Assembly (NCBI RefSeq): GCF_932526225.1 | Contig: NC_064043.1 | Span: forward strand, 14,444,085 to 14,508,084 | Source of the DNA: Nematostella vectensis | Taxonomy: Eukaryota > Cnidaria > Anthozoa > Actiniaria > Edwardsiidae | Reading direction: 5' to 3' | Length of the DNA stretch: 64,000 nt | Translations under genes and position numbers: made by a program | Notes under the pieces: generated by a model | Databases searched by the model: none | What the model saw: only the letters and a program-made list of their open reading frames with translations | Told to the model about the DNA's origin: nothing | Shown here: positions 38,801 through 45,113 of the stretch, piece by piece | How the letters are laid out: the number at the start of each line of letters is the position of its first letter | Numbering within the stretch: position 1 is the stretch's first letter

Positions 38801-41493
38801 CCAGAGAGCAAGTCTATTCCTGAGCCAGAGAGCAAGTCTATTCCTGAGCCAGAGAGCAAGCCTATTCCTGAGCCTAAGAAGAATTGTATTCCTGATTTTG
38901 AATTGCAGTAGTGTATTAGATTGGAGTCAATTTTTCAAGTTCATTACCATTCATGTGACAAAAGCTTATCTCTGGGCATGGGTAATTTATTGAAATGGAA
39001 GTCATTTTTTCACGTCTAGTCCAAGAGCAACTTGAGGTTTTTTTGGCACATTTGCGTTATCCATGTTTTTTTGAATAATCTCTCACTACCATAAATGTTT
39101 CACATTTTACAATTGATCACCAGAATGGCACATGCTCTATAACTGTTCTTGAAAATCCACAGTGCCTAGTCTCCTTGTAACCTCTTAAGTTGTAATCACA
39201 CAATACTAGTCTCTCTGCCATAGCTCTGAACATTTTCCTAGCTGAAAGATATCACTAATATACCTCTAAGAGGGAAATTATTGGAGATGGAAGGGCTTTA
39301 TATCCAAAACTATCAAATGCAGTCACAATGTGATTAATGAGACATGAGGCCCTAGTGATTAAACTTCCAATCATTTGAACATTTTGTTTTGGTTAAAAAA
39401 AATAGACATAAAAAACATTTAGCTGGATTTCAAAATTCAAATTTCTTCATGGTCTACAAAATTATGTCATCAAAATAGATTGTTTCTTTTTACACAGTCA
39501 TTCATTCATTAAAAATATTTCTTTGTCTGGGGTTGTGGACCATTTAACTCATGTGTTGTCTGTTTGGAACCCCAATGAGTACTGTAGGTGTATGATGGAG
39601 CTTTAATGAGGCTAACCAGTGAATGTTTAACTAGCACAGAACTTTGTAATCTAACATAAGGTCCACTTTATCAACACATGAAATCATTGAATTGGTATGT
39701 GTGGGACATAATTTTGGTTTTATGTAAAAATAAGCAATGTTTTTAAATCAATGGTAGTTCAGCATATTTGCATATAATTAGAATGTGGACTTAAATGCTA
39801 AATAAGTATGTGCCAGAATAATAAATGTTTTGTAAAACAGACAAAACTTCAGCTGGAAAGCAGAAAATAGTGAATCCTATTTTTTCCCAAAAATTGAGAT
39901 TTCTCTAGCAAAATAGGTCTCAAACTTGACGTAATGTCCTACTCATTTTACAAATGCATGAAACATTAAAAAATCTTATCACTATTGAATAACATTCTTA
40001 TAAATAACTTAAAAGGAAAAACAAATTCTCTTCCATTTTAATATTTCCTAATGACAAGAAAAATAAAGACAATCAACGTAAACTCAAATATTTAATTGCT
40101 CTTATACCTGGAATACCAGTGTTATATTCACAGCAATTTTACAAATAATAAGAACACTGTCAGAAATTGTATTGTTTTAATATAAGCAGATATCAATTGT
40201 TGTGTTTAGATATTGTGGCACTCTCTGACTTAGAGTATGCAGGAAGTAGGGGATATTGACAAAACATGCACAAAATTTCAGACTTATTTTCCTGGATTTC
40301 ATGTAATCAAGCAGTGCAAGAGATAACAATGAGCAAATAGCAAAGTTTCTATCCATCACGTAAACAAATAAAATGCAAATGATTTTGAGACACCTCCCTG
40401 AGAAAAAATCACAGTTCCACTTTCTATTCCATTTATATTCCCATTAACAATAAAAGAAAAGAAAAAATGATCACATCACACAATCTTTCACCCTATAGCA
40501 AATAAAAAAAGGAACAAGGCATATCTGTAAATTAGAATCTACCATTTATATAAGCTATTAAATCTAAATCATTCTTTGCATATATCTGTCACTTTGAAAA
40601 AAAAATAGATATCTATCTGTCATATATAGATGACCATGCCCCTAGCTAGAGACATTTCGTAGGCCAGAATTTGATAGGATTAAAAAGGCAACTTTGAGAT
40701 CTTATTTCAGAGTGGAAATAGTCAGTTGTAGATAAAGATGTGCAAATGCAAATAGCCATTTCGTACACGGCACAGTAAATTAGTGTACACAATAGGCGAA
40801 ACTAAACGTTTTCAAAGGGTGGATAAAAAACAGATTAACCAATTTCAATACGCCATATCGCGAACTTATATTAGGAATAAGTTAATCATAAAGTGTGCGC
40901 GTCCCATTATGTATTCATTTCACCCATCTAAATTTTAATCTCAATTGGAGCTCAAATGAAATGTGAATGATTACGGGAAAAAACTAAAGACTCGACTTCC
41001 TTATACTCACGTGAAGTTTTTTTAACAGGACGGCGTCTGTTGCCGAAGTGGTTGGTTTTGCTGCTTTCCAAAACTGTTTTTGGGCAGAATATCTGTTCAT
41101 AGGGCAAATTTTGAAGAGGCAATCTGCAAAAAAAAAAGTAAACACTATAATTTGGTTCATTTTACAGTGCTTAGCTGAGAGCTGTTAAATCTATTGTGTA
41201 GATAATCTAAGGGAAGTTTCTAAAAAAGGAAAGAATTAAACATACCGCGAAATTTCTTTGGAGGATTTGAAAGATCACCGGCACAAGGTTGAACGACGCA
41301 TCGATCATCAATTAGTCTGAAAAGAACAAGCCAAAGGCTGTGACTTTTGCCATAAATAGCGATAATCCGAGCTCCAGTGAGTTGTCTACGGCCTCAGAGC
41401 TTACCCAAGGGTGCTAATAAAACCAGTGACATTTCCTTCAGCATACAGGGAGACGATATCCCCAATATGAAGGAACGAAGTTACTTGAGTCAT
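334..41493 (-). CDS. ITPR: Inositol 1,4,5-trisphosphate receptor, 47 exons, 3' end outside window
   Basis: Whole-gene entry. ITPR is the endoplasmic-reticulum calcium release channel opened by IP3 and calcium. All 47 coding exons were placed by conserved receptor blocks with consistent GT-AG sites and unbroken reading phase from the Met codon at 41493-41491 to the exon ending at 334; they add up to about 2218 residues. Order from the N terminus: suppressor beta-trefoil, MIR/IP3-binding beta domain, IP3-binding alpha/armadillo region, long helical modulatory region, RIH-associated domain, and the linker just before the first membrane helix (last residues seen QWQKKLR). The six membrane helices, the pore and the C-terminal coiled coil are not in the window. 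Most introns hold tandem arrays next to splice sites. An ITPR is certain; the number 1, 2 or 3 cannot be assigned and invertebrates usually have one gene. The least certain boundary is the 3' end of exon 39. Confidence 0.96.
2060..2415. repeat. 21-bp minisatellite in ITPR intron 43
   Basis: Unit AACATCCAATAGTCACCTTAC, about ten good copies from 2205 and decayed ones before that. It is followed at once by a different 21-bp array. Confidence 0.9.
2440..3221. repeat. 21-bp minisatellite, about 37 copies, ITPR intron 43
   Basis: Unit CCCAAATGTAAACGGCAAAAG with mostly single-base variants. Because 21 is a multiple of three, both strands carry long open frames here; none is a gene. Confidence 0.94.
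4052..4130. repeat. 39-bp tandem duplication
   Basis: Two copies of ATTGGAAATTGTGNGTGGTT and the following 19 bases, in the intron between ITPR exons 41 and 42. Confidence 0.8.
4600..4852 (+). mobile_element. TTAA-flanked MITE-like element, copy 1
   Basis: 253 bp with ~31-bp inverted ends: left AAAGCCGCATTGTTACCAGT, right complement ACTGGTGACAATGCGGCTTT, ends continuing to CCGG. Both ends sit in TTAA. A copy about 99% the same length lies inverted at 22839-23092. No transposase frame, so non-autonomous. TTAA suggests piggyBac-type insertion (inference). Confidence 0.88.
5202..5364. repeat. 21-bp minisatellite beside ITPR exon 40 acceptor
   Basis: Unit CGACACTAGACAACCAATAAC, about eight copies, starting ~55 bp from the exon 40 acceptor. 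At 5400-5425 a segment resembles the exon 40 edge itself (cttcagtaacacctgtcaa against the real cttcactaacaccagtcaa). Confidence 0.9.
5588..6190. repeat. 51-bp minisatellite, about 11 near-identical copies
   Basis: The unit starts TTCTCCGATTCCTACTCTAG and is 51 bp; inner copies are identical, so spread or homogenisation is recent. The 214-codon plus-strand open frame (17-residue repeat) follows from 51 being divisible by three and is not supported as a gene. It lies in ITPR intron 39. Confidence 0.94.
6228..7412. repeat. ~70-bp higher-order minisatellite abutting ITPR exon 39 donor
   Basis: Units of about 69-73 bp sharing CTCCCACTCCAGTCCCATAC and CCAAACCCCCTACCTCCTCC. Three unit types alternate in a repeated order (CCTAACACAAAAC, CCCCTTCCTACC, CCTTTCCTACC). 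The same ~90-bp segment closes both ends (6228 and 7278). On the minus strand the unit carries GGAAGGGGT|gtatgt, the exon 39 donor context. Confidence 0.92.
7413..9404 (-). CDS. ITPR: ITPR exons 36-39: modulatory region (residues 1583-1854)
   Basis: Exons: 9256-9404, 8790-8898, 8123-8431, 7413-7660. Blocks: [59 protein letters not shown] and [15 protein letters not shown]. The vertebrate loop between GYGEK and RGEALR is missing: FGEK joins directly to [14 protein letters not shown]. Exon 38 holds a basic stretch ([16 protein letters not shown]) near the position of the vertebrate RRES phosphorylation site, so it could be a kinase site (inference). The 3' end of exon 39 is set at GGGGT|gtatgt (7413) because only a phase-2 donor joins exon 40 in frame; a second donor at 7432 would be phase 1. 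Confidence 0.86.
9486..9930. repeat. 21-bp minisatellite beside ITPR exon 35 donor
   Basis: Unit GACACATACCCGATACCCAC, decaying toward the exon into ~40-bp versions. Minus-strand units contain CAG|gtatcgggtatgtgt, similar to the real donor CAG|gtatttgtctgtcc. Confidence 0.9.
9951..15715 (-). CDS. ITPR: ITPR exons 27-35: central helical repeats (residues 1128-1582)
   Basis: Exons: 15623-15715, 15330-15470, 15012-15137, 14194-14394, 12906-13157, 12041-12166, 11283-11411, 10631-10751, 9951-10126. The blocks [122 protein letters not shown] and [16 protein letters not shown] match the family in order without a gap. This region transmits IP3 binding to the pore and carries regulatory sites in vertebrates. 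Exons 30, 31, 33 and 34 each have their last 4-45 coding bases plus donor repeated several times in the following intron. Confidence 0.95.
10303..10637. repeat. 21-bp array of ITPR exon 34 donor copies
   Basis: About 16 copies; minus-strand unit ATCG|GTACGTATTGCCTAATG. The last copy is the real exon 34 end (GACATCG|gtacgt at 10631). Confidence 0.95.
10981..11200. repeat. Two partial copies of ITPR exon 33 3' edge with donor
   Basis: Segments at 10983-11050 and 11121-11200 match the last ~45 coding bases of exon 33 (encoding [11 protein letters not shown]) plus the donor gtaac/gtaat and following intron. Confidence 0.9.
11668..11925. repeat. Trinucleotide microsatellite (CAT/CGT)n in ITPR intron 32
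   Basis: About 258 bp of CAT and CGT triplets, with blocks of ATCGTC, just downstream of exon 32. The long poly-Asp, poly-Ile and poly-Met frames are not genes. Confidence 0.96.
12331..12384. repeat. Displaced two-copy fragment of the 9.5-kb array
   Basis: GAAGGACACATACCCGATAC and GAAGGACACATACCCGAAAT occur here, in another intron 2.4 kb from the 21-bp array at 9486-9930 that contains the same words. Confidence 0.8.
12545..12975. repeat. 131-bp tandem copies of ITPR exon 31 3' edge with donor
   Basis: GGTATACAGTCCTCATGGGT recurs at 12648, 12779 and 12910 (the real exon). Each copy has the last ~50 exon bases (ending DCIPE) and the donor gtaggta, followed by ~80 bp of intron. Confidence 0.95.
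13388..14240. repeat. 50/83-bp array of ITPR exon 30 3' edge with donor
   Basis: About 12 copies. Minus-strand unit has the last ~45 exon bases (encoding [10 protein letters not shown]) and donor gtgaggg. Distal units are ~50 bp, those near the exon 83 bp. Confidence 0.95.
16137..16160 (-). CDS. ITPR: ITPR exon 26, 24-nt microexon
   Basis: A 24-base exon (DAAKDTEK) with a strong acceptor (tttttttgcag-like tract at 16161 onward) and donor gtcagt. Both flanking exons end and start in phase 0, so skipping it would keep the frame. It lies in the charged linker after SELWVYK. Confidence 0.75.
16137..22362 (-). CDS. ITPR: ITPR exons 21-26: first part of modulatory region (residues 827-1127)
   Basis: Exons: 22221-22362, 20922-21221, 19612-19666, 16896-17064, 16255-16464, 16137-16160. 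Conserved blocks are [71 protein letters not shown] and [11 protein letters not shown]. Exon 22 has two possible acceptors three bases apart (CAGCAG ending at 21222/21219), so Ala-Val or Val alone may follow the junction. Exon 25 ends in a lysine/acid-rich linker, and exon 26 is a 24-nt microexon (DAAKDTEK). This linker is where vertebrate ITPR1 has a variable, alternatively spliced region, so the microexon may be optional; that is inference. Confidence 0.92.
17068..18668. repeat. 57/66-bp minisatellite beside ITPR exon 24 acceptor
   Basis: About 27 copies containing CCCAGGAGCCACTGAACAGA and CACAACACAACACAAATAAG. The end nearest the exon is decayed and resembles the exon 24 acceptor flank. 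Unit sizes divisible by three give false frames up to 291 codons on the minus strand. Confidence 0.94.
18669..19528. other. Intron sequence without recognisable features
   Basis: Part of ITPR intron 23. Some decayed copies of the neighbouring 57-bp unit occur at 19110-19340; nothing else is seen. Confidence 0.6.
19529..19560. mobile_element. Decayed solo end of the TTAA element family
   Basis: CCGGAAATAAACTGGTGCGA followed by TTGCCGCTGTA matches the right end of the 4600 and 22839 elements with several changes; no partner end nearby. Confidence 0.55.
19667..20921. other. ITPR intron 22, no recognisable features
   Basis: AT-rich, no exon, array or element end seen. Confidence 0.6.
21222..21800. 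repeat. ~105-bp array with ITPR exon 22 acceptor copies
   Basis: Three clear copies from 21225 to about 21490 and decayed ones at 21660-21800, sharing GGTAGGAGATACAAGGGA and CAGAACTTCGCCTTTCAA. The unit includes a version of the acceptor tract (minus strand ctatctcccacgtcgcaccag against the real gtatctcctaccttccaccag). A further pair shares CGTCGCTGGT and AATTCCGCCTTTT at 21495 and 21981. Confidence 0.8.
22631..27506 (-). CDS. ITPR: ITPR exons 13-20: IP3-binding alpha / RIH domain (residues 454-827)
   Basis: Exons: 27365-27506, 26620-26778, 25846-26018, 24855-24974, 24435-24557, 24137-24232, 23537-23692, 22631-22781. The basic residues that bind IP3 phosphates in the family are present: [14 protein letters not shown] gives R487, K491 and R494 (human R504, K508, R511), and QDYRKNQ gives Y550, R551 and K552 (human 567-569). 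Further blocks are [60 protein letters not shown] and [14 protein letters not shown]. Exon 17 (starting [15 protein letters not shown]) is poorly conserved and much shorter than the vertebrate linker. Exons 15, 17 and 19 have partial copies of their ends in the adjacent introns. Confidence 0.94.
22839..23092 (-). mobile_element. TTAA-flanked MITE-like element, copy 2 (inverted)
   Basis: 254 bp, same inverted ends and interior as the 4600-4852 element but in opposite orientation, TTAA at both ends. It lies in ITPR intron 19. Confidence 0.88.
23160..23536. repeat. Array with ITPR exon 19 donor copies
   Basis: Four copies of the exon 19 end (minus strand ACCATCCATGT|gtgagtagcat) near 23181, 23251, 23351 and 23455 before the real one at 23537, separated by (TTGA)n-like runs. 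Three copies carry gtaagt, a better donor than the real gtgagt. Confidence 0.88.
24380..24800. repeat. Copies of both edges of ITPR exon 17
   Basis: 24380-24430 repeats the 3' edge (encoding KILDYY). On the other side, 24604-24800 holds about three copies of the 5' edge and acceptor (CTCCCAGACCAG and TGACAAGCGAAT), ~80-90 bp apart. Confidence 0.85.
25090..25840. repeat. 24-bp minisatellite abutting ITPR exon 15 donor
   Basis: About 30 copies of GATAGACAAACAGACGAATG plus AACG, ending ~5 bp inside the intron from the exon 15 donor. False frames rich in Cys, Leu and Ser arise on the minus strand. Confidence 0.95.
25981..26217. repeat. 118-bp duplication of ITPR exon 15 5' edge
   Basis: Copy 1 (25981-26098) is the real exon start plus intron; copy 2 (26099-26217) repeats it. 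In copy 2 the acceptor AG has become AA (cccgtaaaa for cccgcag|ga), so it is dead. Confidence 0.92.
27671..28044. repeat. 50-bp array of ITPR exon 12 3' edge with donor
   Basis: Eight copies starting at 27671, 27721, 27771, 27821 and so on to the real exon at 28019-28025. Each minus-strand unit has the last ~32 exon bases (NYTQHERR-like) and a donor gtatgtag. Confidence 0.95.
28025..32299 (-). CDS. ITPR: ITPR exons 9-12: MIR / IP3-binding beta domain (residues 235-454)
   Basis: Exons: 32153-32299, 29953-30048, 29070-29324, 28025-28185. Exon 9 carries the IP3-contact loop, which reads FLRTTARQ; the Arg at residue 263 matches human R265 and the two Thr match T266 and T267, but the next residue is Ala where vertebrates have Gly268. 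Exon 10 has [14 protein letters not shown] and [11 protein letters not shown], exon 11 [16 protein letters not shown], exon 12 [13 protein letters not shown], all hallmark MIR/beta-domain blocks. The acidic loop after LAAE is shorter than in vertebrates (starts [13 protein letters not shown]). Introns 9 and 12 are filled by minisatellites that abut splice sites. Confidence 0.95.
28870..29000. mobile_element. Decayed relative of the TTAA element
   Basis: TCTATTGAAAGTTTTGTCGA, GATGTGCATGATAATCTACG and GATGTTTCCGTCGG match the interior of the 22839 element in order, but the inverted ends are lost. Confidence 0.6.
30085..30470. repeat. 34-bp palindromic minisatellite beside ITPR exon 10 acceptor
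   Basis: About 11 copies containing GGGGTAAGATCCTTACCCC, arms of 8 bp, then AAGGAGGATGGTGTG. It begins ~40 bp from the exon 10 acceptor. Confidence 0.92.
30640..32085. repeat. 24-bp minisatellite, about 60 copies, ITPR intron 9
   Basis: Unit CCCCTGATTGTTAGTGGGTG plus GGTT/GCTTTA. It runs to within ~60 bp of the exon 9 donor, and the intervening intron has the same words (ccacccactaac on the minus strand). Confidence 0.95.
32636..41493 (-). CDS. ITPR: ITPR exons 1-8: N-terminal suppressor domain (residues 1-234)
   Basis: Exons: 41405-41493, 41246-41316, 41011-41123, 34598-34684, 33860-33964, 33509-33562, 32963-33061, 32636-32719. The start is the ATG at 41493; the protein opens [20 protein letters not shown], matching the start of vertebrate ITPRs. 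Other strong blocks are [37 protein letters not shown] and [13 protein letters not shown]. This beta-trefoil domain lowers IP3 affinity and couples binding to gating in the family. The phases of the first three exons (2, 1, 0) join exactly. Intron 3 (34685-41010, about 6.3 kb, very AT-rich) is by far the longest intron, and intron 6 carries repeats copied from the edge of exon 7. Confidence 0.95.
33041..33240. repeat. ~50-bp array of ITPR exon 7 5' edge with acceptor
   Basis: The real exon edge at 33041-33061 is followed by three copies of AATGACCATATCACCAACAA plus the acceptor-side intron (TGGAAAAAACATGTCATT). Confidence 0.92.
34685..37192. other. AT-rich intron 3, first part, no genes seen
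   Basis: Very AT-rich, many short A and T runs. The word GCCCAATNATGGGCTTATAATTG-like palindromic pair at 35150-35185 is the only local structure. No exon-like conserved block. Confidence 0.65.
37193..37825. mobile_element. Element with CATTCACACCAA inverted ends
   Basis: Left end CATTCACACCAAAAAGTTAA, right end complement CATTCACACCAACTAAACCA; inside are many GTTTAAAC-type words. 633 bp, no transposase frame, so non-autonomous. No clear target duplication. Confidence 0.7.
37953..38147. repeat. 24-bp minisatellite, left block
   Basis: Unit GAGCCAGAGAGCAAGTCTAT plus TCCT, about eight copies. The same array resumes at 38676. Confidence 0.93.
38148..38675. mobile_element. ~530-bp insertion splitting the 24-bp array
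   Basis: Unique sequence rich in ATTACGCGG and AAATTACGCG words, between two halves of one minisatellite. It looks like an insertion into an existing array. No clear inverted ends or target duplication, so the element type is open. Confidence 0.55.
38676..38872. repeat. 24-bp minisatellite, right block
   Basis: Eight more copies of the unit seen at 37953, same orientation. Confidence 0.93.
38873..41010. other. AT-rich intron 3, last part, no features seen
   Basis: No exon, array or element end recognised before exon 3. Confidence 0.6.
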
Positions 41494-42147
41494 CTTGGAA
41501 AGCGATCCCACAACTTTCTCTTCGAATTTCCGCGCCAAACTCTTTCAGCTCACAAGAAAATCCATGTTATCAGGGGGATAGCTTGATAACTGCATTGGTC
41601 AACAATTAGGCAGCCATTAGGGCAACGCATCTACAAAGGAATTCGCATAGAAAACAAACAATGTAGCGGGAAAGAAGTAAAGAGCTTGAGCCCTGACTTA
41701 GACTCTCTATCATGTGAGGAGAATACACAACTAACCGAGGGACTGGGCCGAACATCGGCCTCTATTCAACCATGGGTGGGAGGGGTAATCTAGTTAAATA
41801 ATATAGTCTAAAATCTAACTGGATCGTTCTAAATTGATCACCGAAATATCCTTTAAGGGTGGGAATGTGAAATAAATGAGCCTTCTGTGTAAAATTCAAT
41901 GACTAAACTATCACAGAATAGAAAATTAGTTTGGATAGACATTTTGTATTAACACCCTCCCCACTTTAAATTTTTTGATATAGAATGTCACAACAGTCTC
42001 AATGTTTAGATGAAGTGGGCCTTATATTTTGTTAATTCTCCGAGTTTCGTTTATATTTCTTTGCCTTGTATTTTCAACACGTTAACCTAGATACTAGCTT
42101 AGCTTTTTATTATTAATTGGACAAGTTCGCTGCTTATTTTCCCAAAA
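41494..42147. promoter_or_regulatory. Shared head-to-head upstream region of ITPR and GLYCTK
   Basis: The ITPR start codon (41493, minus) and the GLYCTK start codon (42148, plus) face away from each other with 654 bp between them. Both 5' UTRs and promoters must lie here unless there are further upstream noncoding exons. I see no clear TATA box or CpG-rich core. A bidirectional promoter is an inference from the geometry alone. Confidence 0.5.
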
Positions 42148-45113
42148 ATGTACCGACAAATTCGATTCTTCCATTCCTCCCGACGACTATTTCACTCTCC
42201 AAATCTTCGTTCAGATGCAATTGGGATATTTCGTTCGGCTCTCAAAGCCGTAACTCCACAGGAAATGGTGAAAAATGCGCTGTCACTCAGCAAAACAAGA
42301 CTCCGTGTACAAGGAAGCGAGTATATGGTTTATAAAAACGTCTACGTTGTCGCATTTGGGAAAGCAGTCCTTGGAATGGCTAGGGCAGTCGAAGATGTTC
42401 TCGGACACAACATTATTCGTGGCGTCGCAAGCATTCCCTGTGGTCTCCAAGATGCTATTAAAGTAAGAGCCATTTGACGCTATTATCTCCGCGTTTAAAA
42501 AAATACCCTTAATGTACTAGTGTTAGAGTTAAATTAGCATGATAAAGGTATGTTTTGATTGTATATAGCAGACTTATTGTTTAAAGTGTAAAGGTTGATG
42601 ATGACTACAAATGACAAGGGGAAATGATGATTTTGTTTAGACATATTCTTGCTTTACTGGTAGTATGATTCCTCAGCAGGGATGAGATTAAGGCATTGTA
42701 GGAGGAATAACTTGTGGAAGGTTGTTTAAAAAAAGTTCCTGTTTTCTGATGTCATGTTCCAACTTAGCCCAGACCCAGACTGGCTACTGCTTGCCTCTTG
42801 GCAGGATTTGAAGCAGGGGGCTTTTTGTTCACCCATTAAGCAGACCATTTTCTCTTAGGTTACACGTCCTCTAACTCACAATGGTAATTAATTTCTTAGT
42901 GTTTTTCTCATTGAGACCTTCCTCAGGGCCATGGGCATGCTCAGGGAAGGGGTGTAGGTGTGTATGTGTGTGCATGTCGGAGGTTCTCTGCTTACTTCAT
43001 GAGCCTAGACAATCATCAAATAATAGAGAATTAAAGATAATGAAAATTTTCACGATTCACAGATGTTTTTTTTTATTTTGGCCATCAAATATTATATGGC
43101 TTACAAATCAAAGAGATGGTAGTGGTCCATGGAATAATCAAGATAATGTTTATATTGTCCTTATTATCATAAACAAAAAGCACCATGCAAGAATTACAAA
43201 AACACCATTCTATTCTGATTTTGTCCAGGAATCTGGAAATGAGGATTTTATCAAGAGCACCCTGCTAAGACCTGGAAGCCCTATCCACATCATTGAGGGA
43301 GCAAAGCACAATCTCCCAGATGACAGGGCGCAGTATGCTGCCACTGAGATACAGAACATAGCAATTCAAGTGACAGAGAATGACATCCTTTTGGTCCTGA
43401 TATCCGGTGGTGGCTCTGCATTACTTCCGTCACCCATAGATGCTATTACACTACAAGAGAAGCTCAAGACAATAAAGGCTGTAGCATCGAGTGGAGGGAC
43501 AATTGTTGATCTTAATACTGTCAGGAAAAATCTGTCAAAACTCAAGGGAGGGAAGTTGGCACAGTTAGCCTATCCCGCTAAGGTAAGATTTTTGATGTGG
43601 TTATGAAACTTGCGTGATCCAGGGCTGGATTCATAGAAAGCCAAGTGGTCAAGTCTGAACAGTCAAGTATTGTTAACAATCATCTCCTCCTTTGACAATT
43701 CGTGTAGAATTCTTAAATCAAAAGCTAAGAGCTATTTTAAAATTAAAGTTCGTATAATTTAAGTCACTTTATTTTTTGTAAGAACAAAACACTTATTTTC
43801 ACCAATAACTGAAACAAGACTAATATATTGCAACACCAAAATGTTGTTCCTTAGCAGCAGCTACAGTTAGATCAAAGTTTTTTTAAATTGTGAAAATTTT
43901 GAATTTAAGTGATAGCATAAGGAGATTAGAGATATCAATGAATGAACCATTTTGGAGGATATTGCTTTGATTCCTTCAGATGCACTTTAAGCAGAATAAG
44001 GAAATTAAAATCAAATCCTCTGACTCAAGAATCCTATCAAATTAATTTCCTTTATCAGGCCCCTCCAGCCCCATATACATTAATTTAAAAATCAAATTTA
44101 TTTCCTTTATTATGCCTCATTTTCATTTGATGGACAAAGACCTCACAATTTATGTTGATTTAACCTAATTTTTTGTTTCCTATAATGTGATACATCATGC
44201 ATTGTTTGACTCAAAAGTAGTTATAGAATTAAGTTCACAGCAACTTCTTTATATTTCTTCTACTTCACAGGTAGTCACCCTTATCCTATCAGATGTAATT
44301 GGTGATCCACTTGACATTATCGCTAGTGGACCAACTGTTCCAGATCAATCCAACCCACGTGACTGCCTGGAAATATTTAGAAAACTCAAGGCTGAAGAAA
44401 AGGTTCCTAAATCTGTCATGCAATACTTACAAGGAATGGCAGACCAGCCAAAACCTGAGTCTCAAGATAATAGAGAGTTTGCTAATGTCCACAATGTCCT
44501 TGTTGGGACCAATAGGATAGCGGTGAAGGCGGCAGCTGCAGAGGCAGCTAATCTTGGGTACACTCCCATTATCGCATCAACCACACTTGAAGGTGAAGCA
44601 GGTGAGGTGGGCAAGTCCTTTGCTAATCTTGCCAGCATCGCTCTCACTGGAAACCCCATTCCAGGCAATTCCCCTGTGGCCGACAAGGACCTGACCAGTG
44701 AAAACGTGATAAACCAAATCAAAGGTGCTCAAAAGCCGCTGTGTGTGATTGGCGCAGGAGAAACTACAGTCACCATTAAGGGGACAGGCAAAGGTGGTCG
44801 CAATCAGGAGATGGTGCTTTCCTCAGCCTTATTAATGCAACAGGCTCCGCAAATATTTTCCAAGGAAGATGGGGTGGTATTCCTAAGTGCTGGGACGGAT
44901 GGCCAGGATGGCCCAACTCCTGCTGCAGGAGCACTGGCGACGCCCAGTCAAGTGAATGAAGCGACAAAACATGGTCTTAGTGCTCAAGAGTTCATAGATA
45001 ATAATGACTCCTATACTTTTTATTCCAATTTTTTGAATGGCCGGGACCATGTTGTTACTGGTTTAACAGGTACTAATGTTATGGATATTCAGGTTTTGTT
45101 AGTAGATAAATGA
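42148..45113 (+). CDS. GLYCTK: Glycerate kinase, class II (MOFRL family), 3 exons
   Basis: Exons 42148-42462, 43229-43582 and 44271-45113 (stop TGA at 45111), all phase 0, giving 503 aa; human GLYCTK is 523. It phosphorylates D-glycerate in serine and fructose breakdown. Visible blocks: NVYVVAFGKAVLGMARAVED, LLVLISGGGSALLPSPI (glycine-rich nucleotide loop), VRKNLSKLKGGKLAQLAYPA, TLILSDVIGDPLDIIASGPT, then the C-terminal MOFRL domain with GTGKGGRNQE, SAGTDGQDGPTPAAG, DNNDSYTF and TGLTGTNVMD. The start MYRQIRFFHSSRRLFHS is basic and lacks acids, which fits a mitochondrial presequence (inference). Introns at 42463-43228 and 43583-44270 show no repeats or other genes. Confidence 0.95.
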
